Positions 11,573-19,647 of a stretch of DNA of 64,000 bases are shown in pieces. The notes beneath the pieces were generated by a model. The model saw only the letters and a list, made by a program, of their open reading frames with translations. It had not been told where the DNA came from and ran no database searches. The position numbers and the translations under genes were made by a program. Position 1 is the first letter of the stretch; each line of letters opens with the position of its first letter. The DNA comes from Yonghaparkia sp. Root332 (GTDB lineage: Bacteria > Actinomycetota > Actinomycetes > Actinomycetales > Microbacteriaceae): NCBI RefSeq assembly GCF_001425665.1, contig NZ_LMCX01000001.1, positions 584,957 through 648,956 on the forward strand, given 5' to 3'.

Positions 11573-12252
11573 GAGGGTTCGCCGAGGCGGAATCCGACAC
11601 CGCGGACCGACTCGATCCAGGCGGGGTCTCCGAGCTTGCGCCGCACGGCCGCCACGTGGGCGTCGAGCGTCTTGGCGGTTCCGAACCAGTCGGTCTCCCA
11701 CACGTCGCGCAGCAGGTCCGAACGCCGGCACACGGCCCCGCGGTCGCGGTCGAGGTACTCGAGCACGTCGAACTCCTTCGGCGTCAGGAGTATCTCGCGG
11801 TCGTCCAGCCGCACGCGGCGCGTGCGTCGATCGATCGCGAGTCGGCTCGAGCCGGCAGGCGGGGGCTCCACCGGCGCGGCGGACCGCGCGGCCGACGCGG
11901 AGCGGCGACGCACGGCGCCGATCCGGGCGACGAGCTCGCGCATCCCGAACGGCTTCACGAGGTAGTCGTCGGCTCCGAGCTCGAGCGCCACGACGCGGTC
12001 GATCTCGTCGTCGCGCGCGCTCACGATGATGATCGGCAGCTCGCTCGAGGCGCGGACGCGACGGCACAGCTCGGTCCCGTCCATGTCCGGCAGGCCGAGG
12101 TCGAGGAGCACGACGTCCGGCTCCTCGCTCTCGATCGCGCGGAGCGCCTCGTCCCCCGTCGCCACCCGGACGACATCCATCGCGCGGGTGGAGAGCGCGT
12201 CGACGACGCTGTCCGCGACGGCGTCGTCATCCTCCACGAGCAGCACTCTCAT
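11569..12252 (-). CDS. OmpR-family response regulator
   Basis: The 227-residue protein has a receiver domain starting MRVLLVEDD, with the phospho-acceptor Asp51 in LLDLGLPD and the conserved Lys near 101 (VKPFG), then a winged-helix DNA-binding domain with the family ending RGVGFRLGEPS. The frame is open upstream to 12354, but the ATG at 12252 gives the canonical start of the receiver fold and the normal length of about 225 residues. It is co-transcribed with its kinase. The direct repeat at 12313-12334 is a plausible binding site. Confidence 0.94.
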   Translation of the reverse strand: MRVLLVEDDDAVADSVVDALSTRAMDVVRVATGDEALRAIESEEPDVVLLDLGLPDMDGTELCRRVRASSELPIIIVSARDDEIDRVVALELGADDYLVKPFGMRELVARIGAVRRRSASAARSAAPVEPPPAGSSRLAIDRRTRRVRLDDREILLTPKEFDVLEYLDRDRGAVCRRSDLLRDVWETDWFGTAKTLDAHVAAVRRKLGDPAWIESVRGVGFRLGEPS

Positions 12253-12312
12253 GGGCTCATTCTGCTGCCACGGGAGCGGTGGGATCATCGGCGCGCGTCG
12301 ATCGCGCGATGG

Positions 12313-12370
12313 TTCTTGGACGAATCTTGGATGACCGCGCGCCGATCGTGCCATCGCGGCTTCCTAGCGT
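12313..12370 (+). promoter_or_regulatory. Regulator direct repeat and leaderless promoter for the 12377 operon
   Basis: TTCTTGGACGA at 12313-12323 is followed directly by ATCTTGGATGA at 12324-12334: nine of eleven bases match with an 11-bp period, the spacing typical of OmpR-family binding sites. TAGCGT at 12365-12370 is a candidate -10 box whose start point would fall at about 12377, the A of the next ATG, so the transcript may be leaderless. The site lies between the regulator gene and the operon it faces. Confidence 0.55.
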
Positions 12371-12376
12371 GGAGGC

Positions 12377-12700
12377 ATGAAGACCTCGCTCTTGCTCTCC
12401 ATCGCCGGTGTTCTGCTCGCCGCGGGCGGCGCCTACGCGGTCAACACCGCCGTGCTCTCCTCCCCGTCGATCGAGACGATCGGCAATACCGAGACCGCCG
12501 CGGTGATCGTCCCCCACCAGAAGACCGTGCCGGGGACGCCCTCGCCGGGCATCCCCTCGTCGGGAGCGACCGCGACGGACGCCGGCCCCGGCGTCTTCGC
12601 GGACGACGACTATGACGAGGCCGACGACGCCCTTGAGTCGGGGGACCGGGCGGACGAGGACGAAGCGGGAGACGACGATGAGCTCGGCGACGACGACTGA
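12377..12700 (+). CDS. Small exported acidic protein of unknown function
   Basis: No family is recognised. The 107-residue protein begins MKTSLLLSIAGVLLAAGG, a signal peptide or uncleaved anchor, has a Pro/Ser/Thr-rich middle, and ends in an Asp/Glu-rich tail from about 75 to 107. It is first in an operon with ApbE and a ferric-reductase-like protein. Residues 61-65 read SSGAT, resembling the end of the ApbE target motif D-G-x-S/T-G-A-T, but the aspartate is missing and there is no FMN-binding domain. It may be a degenerate flavin carrier; that is inference. Its 3' end overlaps the next gene by 23 nt in another frame. Confidence 0.75.
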   Translation: MKTSLLLSIAGVLLAAGGAYAVNTAVLSSPSIETIGNTETAAVIVPHQKTVPGTPSPGIPSSGATATDAGPGVFADDDYDEADDALESGDRADEDEAGDDDELGDDD

Positions 12701-13043
12701 GCGGCACCCCGCGGCAGCGGCCCGGCGCATCGTCGCCGTGTCGACCACGGCGCTGCTCATCGTCGGCGTCGCTGGCCTGCAGCTGCAGGATCAGGCGGCA
12801 CAGGCCGACGGCCAGGCCTCGGCGCTGAAGGAGCGCGCGATCACGCAGACCACGATCATCGGGGCACCCGGTCGGGCCGAGCCGAGCTCGAGCGAGTCGC
12901 CGGCGGCAGCCGCCCCCTCGGTGGCGAGCGCTCCGACGATCGCCGCGCCCGCGCCGACTCGCGCGCCTGTCGCGGCGACCCCTCCGCGCGCGCCCGCCCC
13001 GCAGCCGCGGGCGCCGGCCGACGCGACGAGTCAGGGATCATGA
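12678..13043 (+). CDS. Small membrane-anchored Pro/Ala-rich protein
   Basis: An unrecognised 121-residue protein. The ATG at 12678 has a GGGAGA ribosome site at 12667-12672, inside the end of the previous gene. One hydrophobic segment (about 16-36, VAVSTTALLIVGVAGLQL) follows a short basic N-terminus, then a low-complexity Ala/Pro/Ser tail. The topology suggests an extracytoplasmic tail that spans part of the wall. The stop overlaps the apbE ATG (ATGA), so it is translationally coupled to the electron-transfer genes. A start at 12612 would add 22 residues without support. Confidence 0.7.
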   Translation: MSSATTTERHPAAAARRIVAVSTTALLIVGVAGLQLQDQAAQADGQASALKERAITQTTIIGAPGRAEPSSSESPAAAAPSVASAPTIAAPAPTRAPVAATPPRAPAPQPRAPADATSQGS

Positions 13044-13987
13044 CCGCCGTGATCGCCGACGCTCGTCCCGCGAGCCGGCGCGACGATGTGATCCATCGGA
13101 GGTTCCGGGCGATGGGAACGCAGGGCTCGGTCGTCGTCGTCGGCGCACCGGCGGAGGTCGCGGCGGGGGCCGTCGAGGAGATCGCCCGCCTGGAGGCGCG
13201 CTGGACGCGCTTCCGCGCCGACAGCGATCTCATGCGGCTCGCCCTCGGCGCGGGGGCGGCGCACGCCGTCGATCCGTCGACGGTCGCGCTGATCACGGCG
13301 ATGCGGGACGGCTGGCACGCGACCGGTGGAGACTTCGACCCGAGCGTTCTGCCCGCCCTGCTCGGGATCGGCTACGACCGCTCGCTCGTCGACGGCGCGC
13401 CCGCGCCGTCGCTGCCGCACGGTGCGCGCTCGCGGCACGATCTCGACCTCATCCGCATCGAGGGTGACGCCGTGGCGCTCCCGCACGGCATGGCTCTCGA
13501 CCCCGGGGGGATCGGCAAGGGCCTCGCCGCCGACCTCGTCGCGGAGCGGCTCATCGAGTCGGGGGCACGGGGTGCCCTCGTCGAGATCGGAGGGGATGTG
13601 CGGGCGCGAGGCGAGTCTCCCGACGGTACGGCATGGCGCATCCGCGTCGCCGACCCCGTCGACGCCCGGACGGACGCGGCGCTCGTCCGGATCGTCGAGG
13701 GCGCCGTGGCGACCTCGAGCCAGCGCCGTCGACGCTTCCGGGGGGCCGACGGCGTCGAGCGCCACCACATCATCGACCCGCGCACCGGTGGAAGCGCCGA
13801 CTCGTCCGTCCAGTCCGCGACCGTGATCGCCGCGACCGCCGCGGCCGCGGAGGTGCTCACGAAGCCGGCGTTCGTGCGCGAGCCCGGCGCGTACCTCGCA
13901 TGGCTCGAGGGGCTCGGCGCCCAGGGCATGCTCATCGACGCCGCGGGCGCGCGGTCGACCACGACCGGATGGCAGGAGTTCTCATGA
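13040..13987 (+). CDS. apbE: FAD:protein FMN transferase (ApbE)
   Basis: ApbE attaches FMN covalently to a threonine of exported redox proteins, using FAD and Mg2+. The 315-residue protein has the family's core: RFRAMGTQGSVVV near 22, LDPGGIGKGLAADLV near 153, an IGGDVRARG segment and the HHIIDPRTGG motif near 245. No lipobox or obvious signal peptide is seen at the N-terminus, so it may act on the cytoplasmic side or lack classical export; most ApbE proteins are exported. It lies between two small exported proteins and a flavin reductase, with 4-nt overlaps on both sides. Confidence 0.93.
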   Translation: MTAVIADARPASRRDDVIHRRFRAMGTQGSVVVVGAPAEVAAGAVEEIARLEARWTRFRADSDLMRLALGAGAAHAVDPSTVALITAMRDGWHATGGDFDPSVLPALLGIGYDRSLVDGAPAPSLPHGARSRHDLDLIRIEGDAVALPHGMALDPGGIGKGLAADLVAERLIESGARGALVEIGGDVRARGESPDGTAWRIRVADPVDARTDAALVRIVEGAVATSSQRRRRFRGADGVERHHIIDPRTGGSADSSVQSATVIAATAAAAEVLTKPAFVREPGAYLAWLEGLGAQGMLIDAAGARSTTTGWQEFS

Positions 13988-15480
13988 CCGACCCGCACCT
14001 GTGGTGGTACGTCACCCGCATCAGCGCGATGCTCGCCTGGATCGTCATGACGATCGCGGTGCTGTGGGGGATCGTCCTGTCGACCCGCATCTTCCGCGGC
14101 GCCGACAACCCCGCGTGGCTCCAGGACCTCCATCGGTTCCTCGGCGGAACCGCGGTGGTGCTCACCATCCTGCACGCGGTCTCGCTCATGCTCGACCCGT
14201 GGCTCTCGCTCACTCCGCTCGAGGCTCTGGTGCCGTTCGTCGGCGACTTCAAGCCCCTGCCCGTCGCTCTCGGCATCGTGTCGTTCTACGTTCTCGTCGC
14301 GGTGCAGTCGAGCTCCCTCCTGAAGGACCGCCTGCCGCGGCGGGTGTGGCGCGGGATCCATCTCTCCAGCTACGTCGCCGTGCTCGCGGTCGCCTTCCAC
14401 GCCGGAGCGGCGGGCACGGATCGCGGCACCTGGTGGTACCAGGCGGTCGCGACCGTGCTCATCACGGCCACGGTGCTCGCCGCGATCGTCCGCCTCATCA
14501 TGGCGGGGCGCCGGTCGGGCGAGCGGCCCGCGCCGTCGCATCCGATCGATCCCCGAACGCGAACGCGGATGCGCGTGGTCGCGCTGGACGACATCGCCGA
14601 CGGTGTGCGCCGCATCCGCCTCGCTCCCGCCGACGGCTCGTCGATCGAGCCGTGGGAGGCCGGCGCGCACATCACCGTCGTGCTGCCGGACGGCGTCGAA
14701 CGGCAGTACTCCCTCTGCAGCGACCCCGCCGACCGCGACCATCTCGACATCGCCGTCCGCCGCGTGGAGCCGGCCGGGCACGGCAGCGCGTGGATCCACT
14801 CGACGCTCGCGCCGGGCGACGAGCTCGAGGTCGTCGGGCCGCGCTGCACCTTCCCCCTGCGACCCGCGCACCGCTACCTGTTCATCGCCGGCGGCATCGG
14901 CATCACGCCGCTGAAGGCGATGATCGCGGCCGTGCCCCCGCAGCGCGACTGGCGGCTCGTCTACGTCGGTCGCAGCCGCGCGAGCATGCCCTTCGCCGAC
15001 GAGCTCGAGCGAACCCACCCCGGTCGGGTGCGCGTCGTCGCGCGCGACGAGCGCGAGGGCCGGCTGCCGCTCACGGAGATCCTCGCGGACGACGCCGAGG
15101 TCTACGCGTGCGGACCGACCGGCCTCCTCGATGAGCTCGAGCGCCTCGTTCCCGCCGATCGCCTGCACCTCGAGCGGTTCGTCGCCGTCGATCGGAGCTC
15201 GGGGCGGCCCTCGACGCCGTTCGCCGTCCGGCTGGCCCGCTCGCAGCGGATCCTCCGGGTGCCGGCCGACGAGTCGATGCTGCATGCCCTGCAGCGGTCG
15301 GGCGTCGCGGTGCCCACCTCGTGCGGCACGGGTGTGTGCGGCACATGCGAGACGAGGGTCGTCGCCGGGGTGCCCGACCACCGGGACTCGGTGATGTCGG
15401 ACGCGGATAAGGACGAGATCGGCGTCGTCTACCCGTGCGTGTCGCGCGCGAGTTCGGCGGAGCTCGTGCTCGATCTCTGA
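13984..15480 (+). CDS. Ferric-reductase-like membrane protein fused to ferredoxin reductase and [2Fe-2S] domain
   Basis: The 498-residue fusion has three parts. Residues 1-185 hold about five to six transmembrane helices with histidines (HRFL, ILHAVS, IHLSSY, FHAG), as in ferric reductase-like haem b domains. Residues 195-400 form an FAD/NAD(P) reductase with RQYSLCS and GGIGITPLKAM plus YACGPTGL. The C-terminus is a plant-type [2Fe-2S] ferredoxin with CGTGVCGTC and a fourth Cys in YPCVS. Together they could move electrons from NAD(P)H across the membrane. It ends the operon 12377-15480, which is probably controlled by the adjacent two-component system. The natural acceptor is unknown. Confidence 0.9.
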   Translation: MTDPHLWWYVTRISAMLAWIVMTIAVLWGIVLSTRIFRGADNPAWLQDLHRFLGGTAVVLTILHAVSLMLDPWLSLTPLEALVPFVGDFKPLPVALGIVSFYVLVAVQSSSLLKDRLPRRVWRGIHLSSYVAVLAVAFHAGAAGTDRGTWWYQAVATVLITATVLAAIVRLIMAGRRSGERPAPSHPIDPRTRTRMRVVALDDIADGVRRIRLAPADGSSIEPWEAGAHITVVLPDGVERQYSLCSDPADRDHLDIAVRRVEPAGHGSAWIHSTLAPGDELEVVGPRCTFPLRPAHRYLFIAGGIGITPLKAMIAAVPPQRDWRLVYVGRSRASMPFADELERTHPGRVRVVARDEREGRLPLTEILADDAEVYACGPTGLLDELERLVPADRLHLERFVAVDRSSGRPSTPFAVRLARSQRILRVPADESMLHALQRSGVAVPTSCGTGVCGTCETRVVAGVPDHRDSVMSDADKDEIGVVYPCVSRASSAELVLDL

Positions 15481-15493
15481 CCCCGCGCACGAC

Positions 15494-15522
15494 GAAGGGC
15501 GCCCCGTCGCGGGGCGCCCTTC
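15494..15522. terminator. Bidirectional hairpin between convergent genes
   Basis: A perfect 12-bp stem, GAAGGGCGCCCC (15494-15505) with GGGGCGCCCTTC (15511-15522), around loop GTCGC. It sits 14 nt after the reductase stop and 23 nt before the end of the opposing gene. No strong T run, but position and strength fit a shared terminator. Confidence 0.75.
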
Positions 15523-15544
15523 GCTGGTGCGGTGGTGCGGCGGG

Positions 15545-16138
15545 TCACATCGCCGTGGAGGTCTCCTCCGGGGTCGCCGACCCGAGGTCGTCGTCGAGGT
15601 CGTCCTCGACCCACAGGTCGTCGTCCGGGCGGAACGTCTGCCACGCCGCGTAGGCGATCGCGGCGGCCGCCACCACGCCGAGCCCGATGAGCACGAAGGT
15701 GCCGGGACCGGGGGAGCGCTTGACCTCGACGAGCCCGAGCCGCTGGCCGGCCTTCGTCGCGATCTCGGTGCTCGTGCGCGACGCGGTGCGGATCGCCTCG
15801 CGCAGGTGCTTGTCGCGGGCGACCTCGACGGCGGCCACGGCCGACCCGAGCGCACCAGAGATCGCGGGCAGGATGTCGTCGGTGACGGTCGACTTCGTGG
15901 CGTGCGTCGCGTGACGGACGGCGTCGACGCTCGCGTCGATGCCGGGCTGCACCCGGCGCTCGTACGAGTCGCGGACGCGCGGACCGACGTCCTTGCGGGC
16001 GACGACCGACGCCTGCCGGCCCGCATCCCGCAGCACCTTCGACGCGTGATCGAGCACCTCGCGCTGCTCGTTCCAGACGTTCTCGGCCGCGCCGCGCAGC
16101 TTCTTCAGCTCGCGGCGCCGCTTGCGTGACAGCTCCAT
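15545..16138 (-). CDS. Hypothetical protein with C-terminal membrane anchor
   Basis: No named family is recognised. The 197-residue protein starts MELSRKRRRELKKL after a good GGGAGG ribosome site; a longer frame to 16207 lacks one. Residues 1-140 are charged and helical with apolipoprotein-like repeats (heptads of Ala, Arg, Asp), then a single transmembrane segment at about 152-172 (PGTFVLIGLGVVAAAAIAYAAW) and an acidic tail. It looks like a tail-anchored cytoplasmic helical protein. It converges on the reductase and diverges from ppiA. Confidence 0.8.
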   Translation of the reverse strand: MELSRKRRRELKKLRGAAENVWNEQREVLDHASKVLRDAGRQASVVARKDVGPRVRDSYERRVQPGIDASVDAVRHATHATKSTVTDDILPAISGALGSAVAAVEVARDKHLREAIRTASRTSTEIATKAGQRLGLVEVKRSPGPGTFVLIGLGVVAAAAIAYAAWQTFRPDDDLWVEDDLDDDLGSATPEETSTAM

Positions 16139-16265
16139 GCGGTCCTCCCAGGGGTGCGATCGGTAGCGTGCGCCTCCCATCCTGGCACTGCGGCTCCGGG
16201 GCCCCAACCCGCGCAGACGTAACGCTCAGGAAGCGCCCGGCGCGCACCGTGGAAGAATGACCGCT

Positions 16266-16805
16266 ATGTCGATCCACACCGCAGTCGCGACCGTCCACAC
16301 CACGCTCGGCGACATCACGATCAACCTCTACGGCAACCACGCCCCGAAGACCGTGGCGAACTTCGTCGGTCTGGCGACCGGCCAGCTCGAGTGGACCCAC
16401 CCCGCCACCGGCCAGAAGACCACCGACCCGCTCTACGACGGCGTGATCTTCCACCGCATCATCAAGGACTTCATGCTCCAGGGCGGCGACCCGCTCGGCC
16501 AGGGCATCGGCGGCCCCGGCTACGAGTTCGACGACGAGATCCACCCCGAGCTGCAGTTCGGCGAGCCGTTCCTGCTCGCCATGGCGAACGCGGGCAAGCG
16601 CGGCGGTCGCGGCACCAACGGCTCGCAGTTCTTCATCACGACCGTTCCCACCCCGTGGCTCAACGGCAACCACACGATCTTCGGCGCCGTCGCCGACGAG
16701 GACTCGAAGGCCGTCGTGAAGGCCATCGAGGCCGTGCCGACCGACGGCCGCGACAAGCCCCTCACCGATGTCGTGATCACGGGCATCGAGGTCGTCGAGG
16801 TCTGA
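16266..16805 (+). CDS. ppiA: Peptidyl-prolyl cis-trans isomerase, cyclophilin type
   Basis: Cyclophilins speed proline isomerisation during folding. The 179-residue cytoplasmic form (no signal peptide) has NFVGLA, the active-site Arg in FHRIIKDFMLQGGDP, and GTNGSQFFITTVPTPWLNGNHTIFG with the conserved Gln-Phe-Phe. The ATG at 16266 is preferred over the one at 16257 because GGAAGAA lies at proper distance. Its TGA overlaps the start of the rhomboid gene, as in many Actinobacteria where ppiA and rhomboid sit between gyrA and crgA. Confidence 0.96.
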   Translation: MSIHTAVATVHTTLGDITINLYGNHAPKTVANFVGLATGQLEWTHPATGQKTTDPLYDGVIFHRIIKDFMLQGGDPLGQGIGGPGYEFDDEIHPELQFGEPFLLAMANAGKRGGRGTNGSQFFITTVPTPWLNGNHTIFGAVADEDSKAVVKAIEAVPTDGRDKPLTDVVITGIEVVEV

Positions 16806-17653
16806 TGAGCGACGCGGCTCCCGGCGGCTCCGCGCCGGAGGCGGGCGTCAGCGTCTGCTACCGGCACGGAGATCGCCGGAGCTTCGTGCGCTGCCAGCGC
16901 TGCGGCCGCGTGGTCTGCGGCGAGTGCCAGACCCCGGCCGCGGTCGGGGTTCACTGCCCTGAGTGCACGGCCGCGGCACGGGCATCCGCCCCGAAGCCGC
17001 GATCGGCGATCGCGCGCGCCTTCCGTCCCGGATCCCGCACGCCCGTCGTGACCTACTCGATCCTGGCGGTCACGGTCGCGGTGTTCCTCCTGCAGCAGGT
17101 GACCGGCGGGGCCGTCACCCAGCTGCTGCTCTACTGGCCGCCGCTCACGCCGACCGAGCCGTGGCGGATGCTCACGGCCGCTCTCGTGCACAGCGAGCGG
17201 TCGCTGTTCCACATCCTGTTCAACATGTACTCGCTGTTCGTGCTCGGCCCGCTGCTCGAGGGGCTCATCGGTCGGGCGCGGTTCCTCGCCGTGTACGTGC
17301 TCTCGGCGTTCGGCGGCTCGCTCGCCGTCCTCTATCTCGACCCGGCGCAGGCGGTCGTCGGGGCATCCGGAGCGATCTTCGGGATGCTCGGCGCCTTCTT
17401 CGTCATCCAGCGACGTCTCGGCGGGCGGAGCGCGCAGCTCATCGTCCTCATCGGCATCAACCTGGCGATCGGCTTCATCGTGCCGGGGATCTCGTGGCAG
17501 GCGCACGTCGGAGGTCTGGTGGTCGGGGCGCTCGCGGCTCTCATCATGGTCCGCACGCGGCGCATCGACGAGCGGCGGACGCAGAGCGTGCTGCTCATCG
17601 GGCTCGGCGCCGTGCTCGTCCTCGCGACGATCGCCCGATTCGCGCTGATCTAG
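16805..17653 (+). CDS. Rhomboid family intramembrane serine protease with zinc-finger N-terminus
   Basis: The 282-residue protein carries an N-terminal Cys-rich B-box-like zinc motif (CQRCGRVVCGECQ...CPEC, about 33-58), then six to seven transmembrane helices. Rhomboid signatures are present: HILFNMYSLF, the nucleophile Ser in GASGAIFGM near 200, and the partner His in WQAHVGG near 239. It should cleave membrane-embedded substrates. The substrate is unknown. Its ATG overlaps the ppiA stop, so the pair is co-translated. Confidence 0.93.
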   Translation: MSDAAPGGSAPEAGVSVCYRHGDRRSFVRCQRCGRVVCGECQTPAAVGVHCPECTAAARASAPKPRSAIARAFRPGSRTPVVTYSILAVTVAVFLLQQVTGGAVTQLLLYWPPLTPTEPWRMLTAALVHSERSLFHILFNMYSLFVLGPLLEGLIGRARFLAVYVLSAFGGSLAVLYLDPAQAVVGASGAIFGMLGAFFVIQRRLGGRSAQLIVLIGINLAIGFIVPGISWQAHVGGLVVGALAALIMVRTRRIDERRTQSVLLIGLGAVLVLATIARFALI

Positions 17654-17662
17654 CCCGCGAAG

Positions 17663-17671
17663 TTATCCACA
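17663..17671 (+). promoter_or_regulatory. Isolated perfect DnaA box
   Basis: TTATCCACA, matching the strict DnaA consensus, lies alone in the 114-bp spacer between the rhomboid gene and crgA, followed by CCACACTGGGGATAG at 17680-17694, which echoes sequence at the left end of the window (CACACTGGGGA, 3-13). It could titrate DnaA or bind it for crgA-region control. The function is inferred. Confidence 0.6.
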
Positions 17672-17767
17672 GGTGATTCCACACTGGGGATAGTCACACC
17701 GTTGTAGTTCCACCCCCTCTTCGGGGGATGACCGGACGGTGAACGGGAGGTCGACGGATGGCGCCGG

Positions 17768-18007
17768 CTACCGCCAGCGCGTGGTCATCAGGAAGCCGAT
17801 GAACATGATGCCGAAGCCGACCATGATGTTCCACGGGCCGAGAGCCGGAACGGGCCACGAGGTCTGGCTCAGGTAGTAGACGATGATCCACAGCAGACCG
17901 ACGAGCATGAAGCCGAACATCACGGGCTTGAACCAGACCGGGTTGGGGGCGTCCTTGCCGCTCGGGGTCTCGGGGTTCTCTGCGTTGCGAGTGGTTCCAC
18001 GGGCCAT
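17768..18007 (-). CDS. crgA: Cell division protein CrgA
   Basis: CrgA is a small actinobacterial divisome protein that interacts with FtsZ and wall synthases. The 79-residue product has a polar N-terminus and two transmembrane helices (about 27-47 and 57-76) joined by the family's SWPVPALGPWNI loop, ending MTTRWR. A TAGACT hexamer on the minus strand (18020-18015) lies 7 nt before the ATG, so the mRNA is probably leaderless. The sortase operon is transcribed divergently. Confidence 0.96.
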   Translation of the reverse strand: MARGTTRNAENPETPSGKDAPNPVWFKPVMFGFMLVGLLWIIVYYLSQTSWPVPALGPWNIMVGFGIMFIGFLMTTRWR

Positions 18008-18014
18008 GGGGGAC

Positions 18015-18037
18015 AGTCTAACGGTGCGGCCTACAAT
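18015..18037. promoter_or_regulatory. Divergent -10 boxes for crgA and the sortase gene
   Basis: TAGACT read on the minus strand (18020-18015) and TACAAT on the plus strand (18032-18037) each end 6-8 nt before the start codon of their gene, at 18007 and 18044. Both messages are therefore predicted to be leaderless, with the two promoters placed back to back. Confidence 0.5.
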
Positions 18038-18043
18038 GACCGC

Positions 18044-18829
18044 ATGCCCGAGCAGCCTCCGCCGCGCCCGCGTGCGCCCCGACGCCTCAGCGTCGTCGGG
18101 GTTCTCGGCGAGCTGCTCATCACCGTCGGCGTGCTCGTGCTGCTCTTCATCGGCTGGTACGTCTGGCTCAACGACATCATCGTCGGCGGCGAGCAGACGC
18201 AGGCCGCGGTGGAGCTGCAGCAGCAGTGGGCCGAGCAGTCGCGCGGCGAGCGCGGGGAGGACGCCCCGCCGCCTCCGCCGGTGTACGAGGGCCAGAGTCC
18301 TGACGCCGCCCCGGTGCGCGCCGAGCCCGGTGGCGTGAACGACGCCCTCGCCACGCTCATCGTCCCGCGATTCGGTGCCGACTACGCCCGCACGATCGGG
18401 CAGGGCATCGACGTCCGCGACGTGCTCAACAGCCGGCGCACCGGAGTGGGCCACTACCCGGGCACTCAGATGCCCGGCGAGCTCGGCAACTTCGCCATCG
18501 CCGCTCATCGCAACGCGAACGGCGCACCCTTCGGCCGCCTCGTCGATCTCCGCGTCGGCGATCACGTCTACGTCGAGACCGCCGACGGCTGGTACGAGTA
18601 CACCTTCCGCGGCCTCGAGTACGTGGCGCCGACCCAGGTCGACGTCATCGCGCCCGTCCCGCGCGATGCCGGCGCCGACCCGGCCGAGCGCATCCTGACG
18701 ATGACGACGTGCAACCCCCTGTTCTCGACCGCCGAGCGCGCGGTCGCGTACTCCGTCATGACCGCGTGGTACCCGCGCGAGGGCGGCATGCCCGCCGAGC
18801 TCAGCGAGCTCGGCCAGGGGGAGGCCTGA
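18044..18829 (+). CDS. Class E sortase
   Basis: Class E sortases attach surface proteins (usually LAXTG-type) to the actinobacterial cell wall. The 261-residue protein has a proline-rich basic N-terminus, one transmembrane anchor (about 18-42), a linker, and the sortase barrel from about 100. The catalytic triad is visible: His155 in AIAAHRN, Cys223 in TMTTCNP and Arg232 in TAERAV. A 52-residue membrane protein follows with a 1-nt overlap. The secreted protein beginning at 63465 could be of substrate type, but its C-terminus is out of view. Confidence 0.92.
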   Translation: MPEQPPPRPRAPRRLSVVGVLGELLITVGVLVLLFIGWYVWLNDIIVGGEQTQAAVELQQQWAEQSRGERGEDAPPPPPVYEGQSPDAAPVRAEPGGVNDALATLIVPRFGADYARTIGQGIDVRDVLNSRRTGVGHYPGTQMPGELGNFAIAAHRNANGAPFGRLVDLRVGDHVYVETADGWYEYTFRGLEYVAPTQVDVIAPVPRDAGADPAERILTMTTCNPLFSTAERAVAYSVMTAWYPREGGMPAELSELGQGEA

Positions 18830-18987
18830 TGTACGCGGCGCTGTGGCGCGCCCTGCCCGGGCCGGTGTGGCTGCGAGTGCTGATCGTTCTCGTGCTTCTC
18901 GCGGGCATCCTGTGGGCCCTCGCGTACGTCGTGTTCCCGTGGGCGGCGGACGTCCTGCTTCCTCAAGACGTGACCGTGGAAGAGTAG
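18829..18987 (+). CDS. Small integral membrane protein
   Basis: A 52-residue protein whose ATG shares a base with the sortase stop. One hydrophobic segment (about 13-40, WLRVLIVLVLLAGILWALAYVV) is followed by a short acidic tail. No family name is certain; similar tiny membrane proteins follow the sortase in related genomes. Its stop is 4 nt before the amidotransferase gene. Confidence 0.75.
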   Translation: MYAALWRALPGPVWLRVLIVLVLLAGILWALAYVVFPWAADVLLPQDVTVEE

Positions 18988-18991
18988 GGCC

Positions 18992-19639
18992 GTGCGCGTT
19001 CTCGTCATCGACAACTACGACAGCTTCGTCTACACCCTCGACGGCTACCTGCAGGAGCTCGGGGCCGAGACGGAGGTGGTCCGCAACGACGTCGTGGCTC
19101 CCGAGCGGGCGGCCGAGCTCATCGCCGGCTACGACGCCGTGCTCGTCTCGCCCGGCCCCGGCACGCCCGCCGACGCGGGCATCTCGGTCGCGGTCGTGCG
19201 CGCGGCGATCGCGACCTCGACGCCGCTTCTCGGCGTCTGCCTCGGGCACCAGGCGATCGCCGAGGCGCTCGGTGCGACGGTCACGCACGCCGAGGAGCTC
19301 ATGCACGGCAAGACGTCGATGATCGAGCACGACGACAGCTCGCTCTTCGCCGACGTGCCCCAGCCGTTCCGCGCGACCCGGTACCACTCGCTCGCCGTCG
19401 TCGACGGCACCGTGCCCGCCGAGCTCGAGGTCACCGCGCGCACGCCCGGCGGGGTCATCATGGCGCTGCGGCACCGCGACGCCCCGGTCGTCGGCGTGCA
19501 GTTCCACCCCGAGTCCGTCCTCACCGAGGGCGGCTACCGGATGCTCGGCAACTGGCTCGCCGACGCCGGGCTCCCCGGCGCGCGCGAAGCGGCCTCGACG
19601 CTCAGCCCGCTCGTCTCGCCGAGCGTCCGCACGAGCTAG
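18992..19639 (+). CDS. trpG: Anthranilate/aminodeoxychorismate synthase component II (glutamine amidotransferase)
   Basis: The 215-residue class I glutamine amidotransferase supplies ammonia to chorismate-using partners (TrpE or PabB). It shows VIDNYDSFVY at the start, the oxyanion loop SPGPGTP, the nucleophile Cys in GVCLGHQAI near 80, and the His-Glu pair in FHPES near 170. The slot next to pknB holds trpG (Rv0013) in Mycobacterium; the sequence does not decide between tryptophan and folate use. GTG start, 4 nt after the small membrane gene. Confidence 0.92.
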   Translation: MRVLVIDNYDSFVYTLDGYLQELGAETEVVRNDVVAPERAAELIAGYDAVLVSPGPGTPADAGISVAVVRAAIATSTPLLGVCLGHQAIAEALGATVTHAEELMHGKTSMIEHDDSSLFADVPQPFRATRYHSLAVVDGTVPAELEVTARTPGGVIMALRHRDAPVVGVQFHPESVLTEGGYRMLGNWLADAGLPGAREAASTLSPLVSPSVRTS

Positions 19640-19647
19640 AGCCCGCC

